Assembly: GCA_049999725.1 (NCBI GenBank)
Contig: JBNGIS010017953.1
Span: 71,011-118,845 of the forward strand
DNA: 47,835 bases
Direction of reading: 5' to 3'
From: Haplomitrium mnioides
Taxonomy: Eukaryota > Marchantiophyta > Haplomitriopsida > Calobryales
Shown here: positions 43,967 to 47,835 of the stretch, piece after piece
Numbering within the stretch: position 1 is the first letter of the stretch
Layout of the letters: each line of letters starts with the position of its first letter
Program-made: the position numbers and the translations under genes
Notes under the pieces: model-generated
The model's database searches: none
Told to the model about the DNA's origin: nothing
What the model saw: the letters and a program-made list of their open reading frames with translations, nothing else

Positions 43967-45470
43967 CATCCAATACAAGATCTTTGTTGCCCTTCAAGCG
44001 ATCAAAGTTGAATCTTTCTTCTTAGTATTTTAAAATATCTTAAAAAAAAAGTTCAACACAGAGATTCTAGATGGTTGTAGACCTTTCTTTGTCCACATCT
44101 AAGGGAGACGTCGATATTCATGATCAAAGTGTGTTTGTTTAGAACAAAAATAGCATACACTCTGTGGACATTTTTAATTTTGGAGATGAGCCACTTCCCT
44201 CGATAGCACCACTCAAACAAAGACTAATTTCGTTCCAAGTTACACCTTGCAAAGAGATTGGGACATCTGAAACAAATTGAATTCTTTTGGAGGAGTCTTT
44301 AGACGATAGTTTGGAAAATGATTCTAGTGAAGAGTCTCAATCAATCAACATTTCTTTGGATTTTATTAAAAAAAACATTTCTTTATAATGGAGAAATTGA
44401 TCAAGATTCAGTTTTGGAATGGTGCAGTTCTCCCGATCCTCAAGAAGAAACTCATCTCTCGAAAATATTCTACGATGAAACAAATAGTGTTTACGATGAC
44501 GACTAATATCTTCAGGATGAATTATTTCCTATTGCTGGATTCGCTTTTGGACCAAATCGTCCAGCACAACATAAGAATTCTTTGTTTGGGCCAACACCTA
44601 AACAAGTAAACACCCTACGCAAAATTTTTTTACGAAAAGTCCATCATGACGAGAGCTTTGTGAAGAAAAAGCTCGATCCAATGTTCATTTCTAAATTGAA
44701 GAGAATTTTTTATTGTCAAAATAATTGCTTGTCGTTGTGCAAGACAGATGTTTTGAAAACTGTGAGAGAAACGTACTTTCAACAAAGCATGAAGAGTCGA
44801 GATATCACACTACAATGGGGAATACCAAGAAAAGACTCTAATGTTGAAAATCAGTTTACAGTGCATGGTGGTGCTTTTGTAAGTAGAAGAGCCTTTAAAT
44901 TAATATAAACAGTAGGGAATGATAGAATCCAAAGGATTTAAAATCTCAAAAACACATATCCTAGAGGCATTTTTGGAAAAAAAGAACTATCTGCTAACAG
45001 AGTTTTTGTCCGTGAGTGGCTAGACAATTTTTTCTAGGGATATTGCAAGAGAATGCCCACTCACGAATTGTACAACTTGCTTGATAATTTTACAAAATGG
45101 AAAGTTTATGACTACTACACAACCTATTTGAAAGAGAAAGATCCCCATTGTATTGTTAGTTTCTTGGGTTTTACAAAACATTGGAGACCTCATTTTCCAA
45201 ATGCGAAAATTCCAAAATGGAATAGATTTGTTGTTTGCGAAGAGATAAAATCTTTGCGAGAGAAATTTTTCTTGGACTCCGACAAAGGTAACAAATTTTC
45301 TTCTCTTTTGACACCTTTGGCTAATCCATCCTCTTTTTTTTACACTCAAAGCCTAGTTCTAGAGATGTTATGTTTTCTCAACTTAGAACTAAAAGATATA
45401 TTTTTTTTTGAAGTTATTTAGCATAGAAGGTTTTACTCAAATAATTCTTACTAAGTTGAGTTGTGAGAAA

Positions 45471-45494
45471 AGAGTCTATGCTTGCATAGACTCT
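45471..45494. repeat. Perfect hairpin, 11-bp arms, 2-nt loop
   Basis: The arm AGAGTCTATGC is followed by TT and its exact reverse complement. The core TCTATGC..GCATAGA has the same form as the array palindromes. Confidence 0.85.
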
Positions 45495-45654
45495 ATTATT
45501 TTTTAATTTAAATCTTGTTTGCAGTTGAATAAAGCCAAAAAATGAATTTGATTCTTGGTGGTGACCTTAGCCTTGCAACAAGTTTTGTTTTTGTTCCTTT
45601 AAATGAAGAGCCTTTGTAAAACAAAAATTGAAAGAATCATTTTTGTTGTTCACA

Positions 45655-45676
45655 AATCCTATACGCACATAGGATT
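45655..45676. repeat. Hairpin, 8-bp arms, 6-nt loop
   Basis: AATCCTAT, loop ACGCAC, ATAGGATT. Same CTATNCGCNCATAG design as the arrays, inside the same intron. Confidence 0.75.
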
Positions 45677-47695
45677 TTTTTCTTATTTCTTTTAAAACCA
45701 ATCGGGACAACATTCACAACAAGCCATGATATTAGTGTTGTTGTATTGGTCATATATGGGTATACGATCAAATGTTGTCTCTACTCATCCTAAACATTCA
45801 GAGGATGTGTTCTGGTAACTTTTGTTTGCAAATCTTGTTTTTTTCTTTTCGAAACAAATTTTCCTTTTTTCAAATTGCCTAAAGTTTATTTTTAATCTCT
45901 TACAAAGTGTTTTGTTTCTACAAATTCAGACATTTGTTTAAGATGACTTGAATGTTTGTGGCACCTCAAGTTGTGTTTTTAAATTACATGTATCGACATA
46001 TGTTTTACTGAACTACTTTTATGTCCTTCATGCTTTTTGATGATGCAGTCAAATATAATCGCTAATTGTTTCTTCATCGTCACCAACAAATGAAAGGAAG
46101 ATCGAAACTTGCAAACCATCAAAGAAAATGTTATGCCGATGGTCAAAAATACTTGGGAATTGTCATTAATGAAATAGATCAAAAGAAAACTACTATTCTA
46201 CATGGACCTTTGCCACCAAAAAAGCATTGATAAAGATTGTTTGGTGGGTGTGCATGTTGTTAAGGCCTTAATATTCAATCATGCTCTTTCTTCGAGGGTC
46301 TTTTTAATTTACTGAAACCATAGAAGAGATTCTAATTTGACAGTTACCATGCTCAACAAAATATTATGTGACTTTGAAGACCCATTGCCTCCAACTTTGT
46401 ATCTTCAGTTAGACAATACGACACGAGAGAATAAGAATTCTATCATGTTTGGATATCTTAGTCTACTTATTGCCAAGAATGCTTTTTGAAAAATCAAGAT
46501 GGGATTTCTCATGGTTGGCCATACTCATGATCAAATTGATCAAATGTTCAATTGATTCTCCAAACGTTTAAAACGTGTCAAAGCTTTGATGATTATGAGT
46601 CTTAGCAAGGTGCTTCAATTATCCTACAGTCCTAAACCTTAGGTGACTCTTTTGTTGGAAACTTAGGATTTCACAATGTTTTTGCAGCTACGTCCCTCTT
46701 TGGTTCAAAGGATACATGATAGTACTTTTAATCAACAATTCATGTTCCAGTTAAATAATTCCAAGGCAAAGATTTGGAGCAAACAATTTTAAATAAATGA
46801 ATTTTGGCTACCTGCAGATGGTATTTCTCAACTCAAGTGCCTATCTCAAGTGGGCAAAGAAATTTTGAGTTCAATGTTGATTCCTCTCAAGGCATATTCT
46901 GAAATCAAACAATCTCAAAAGGAAGAAAGAGAAGTTGATGCTAAGAAAGTTGTATTTTCAATAAGGGACAACATAAGTGAGAATTGCTACAAGTTCTTTA
47001 CAGATTCAGATATTCAATGGTGGAATGACTTTTTTCTTGCCCAACAAGAGATTTCCGCCTATATCCTTGAAAAAACAAAGACAACAACTCAAAGCAGAAT
47101 TTACCTTTCCACCTTTACAAGCATCAAACACTTGTAATGATTTTCAAATTGTTTGTCTAGATTCTCAACTTCATGCTCAACAGAAACAAGAAAATACTCT
47201 AGTACAACAAATACTTTCTACACGTCGAGCAATCTATGATGGAGTACTTAGGCCGCGAGAACGGACTCTTTTGCACAATACTCGATATAGGCATAAATTT
47301 GGCAATCTACATGAGATGAAAGCTAGAATATTTATTTGTGTTGTTGCATCTCTAGATCCAAAAGGCAGACCGTTTGGGTTGCCAAAGTTCTCAAAGTTTT
47401 GTCATTTGATGAGGAAGATCCTCCAAACCTGATACGAGTACGAGCTCAATGGTTTCCTTGTTTGGCTTAAGATGCATTTTTTGGACAATATTTTCTACAA
47501 AAAATAGCAGCAAAAAAAGGGAAACGCAAATCCAAGTTATATATTGATGTACTTGATGTGACATAAATCACGATTCTGTCTTTTGATTTTTTTCTTATCC
47601 AAAAAAACCAATTGAAAAAAACCACTCTAGCTACCATTAAAGCAAATCTATTTGAGTACAAAAGACAAAAAAACCCTCAATCTTGAAATGTTTCA

Positions 47696-47835
47696 AAGAG
47701 ATTCAATCACTGTCATTAACACTGAAACAGATCAAGCAAACCTTGATAAATCTTTTGAAGCTAAATCTAAAGAAGTCAAGACGAGTGACTAAAGTCATTC
47801 AAGAATTTTATTATATATTTTGTATTTTCAAGTAT
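47696..47835. other. End of window, 3' flank of the DUF7869-like pseudogene
   Basis: A short frame continues to a TGA near 47788 (DQANLDKSFEAKSKEVKTSD), then AT-rich sequence. No terminal inverted repeat is visible before the window ends. Confidence 0.4.

Larger units (their letters stand above)
45288..46048 (+). other. Retained spliceosomal intron in the DUF7869-like pseudogene (761 bp)
   Basis: Part 1 ends GACAAAG before GTAACA; part 2 resumes after TTTTGATGATGCAG. Joining them keeps the phase (AAA-GTC-AAA-TAT) and the protein pattern. The interval has stops in all frames and two hairpins (45471-45494 and 45655-45676). Retention of the intron shows that this locus is not a processed RNA copy. 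Confidence 0.65.
44072..47695 (+). pseudogene. DUF7869-like protein gene, intron-containing and decayed
   Basis: Exon-like part 1 (to 45287) has an acidic start (SLDDSLENDSSEESQS), then YCQNNCLSLCKTDVLKTVRE, RDITLQWGIP, VHGGAFVSRRAFKL, NTYPRGIFGKK, MPTHELYNLLDNF and KIPKWNRFVVCEEIKSLREK. Part 2 (from 46049) has YLGIVINEIDQKKT, LYLQLDNTTRENKN, VGHTHDQIDQMF, then GKEILSSMLIPLKAYSEIKQ and, near 47390-47650, an AKVL..V.V.W-like tail with IDVLDV. This order is that of long uncharacterised plant and animal proteins with DUF7869. The D, LDN..ENKN and HTH(E/D)DID boxes look like nuclease or transposase acids, but that role is inferred. Stops (44504, 44906, 45035, 46063 and others) and frameshifts near 44390, 46205, 47080 and 47400 make it a pseudogene. 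Confidence 0.7.

Noticed and set aside
45053-45421. A single open frame across the exon 1/intron border taken as a continuous protein
   Set aside because: Family-like sequence stops at 45287 at a GT and resumes in phase at 46049 after an AG; the last 40 or so codons of that frame are intronic.

Overview
This window is from a land-plant nuclear genome, probably one with a large, repeat-rich genome. The evidence is a set of plant-type Ty1/copia and Ty3/gypsy-like LTR elements, nested insertions, LTRs almost 4 kb long, a fragment of a plant VPS13 gene inside a retroelement, many diverged minisatellites, and no intact host gene. I cannot name the species; a gymnosperm or fern is an impression only. 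Every recognisable coding sequence is broken by stops or frameshifts. There are no rRNA or tRNA genes, and no CRISPR array.

Layout: 1-2614 is the 3' part of a long LTR in plus orientation, and it cuts into a decayed plus-strand Ty1/copia element (2615 to about 7841). The copia remnant has gag, protease, integrase, reverse transcriptase and RNase H in order. After about 3 kb without genes comes a young, non-autonomous, minus-strand copia-like element (10995-14827). It has 181-bp LTRs with one mismatch, a TTTTT target duplication, PBS and PPT, and it carries a piece of a VPS13 gene in sense orientation. From 14833 to 24461 no gene is seen, but there is a 28-bp minisatellite and then a roughly 2-kb tandem array of about 190-bp monomers.

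The largest feature is a complete minus-strand element at 24467-34929. It has LTRs of 3866 and 3771 bp, a TTGCA target duplication, a PBS and a PPT. Its interior is only 2.8 kb and encodes a gag with zinc knuckles plus a protease-like region, with no reverse transcriptase or integrase. This is the architecture called TR-GAG. Its gag frame holds eight premature stops, all TAG or TGA, with no frameshift over about 1.7 kb.

From 34935 to 42380 there are three tandem exon-like units (37447-38510), a 33-bp minisatellite (40008-40440) and a (GTTT)n/(GT)n microsatellite. The last 5.5 kb is the most unusual part. It holds a decayed, intron-containing plus-strand gene of the poorly known DUF7869-like type, with D, LDN..ENKN and HTHDQID motifs, and a divergent minus-strand gene relic upstream. 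Two tandem arrays and two single hairpins built on palindromic cores such as GTCCATGCGCGCATGGAC lie in and around this pair. Together they may be remains of an undescribed two-gene DNA transposon, which is inference.
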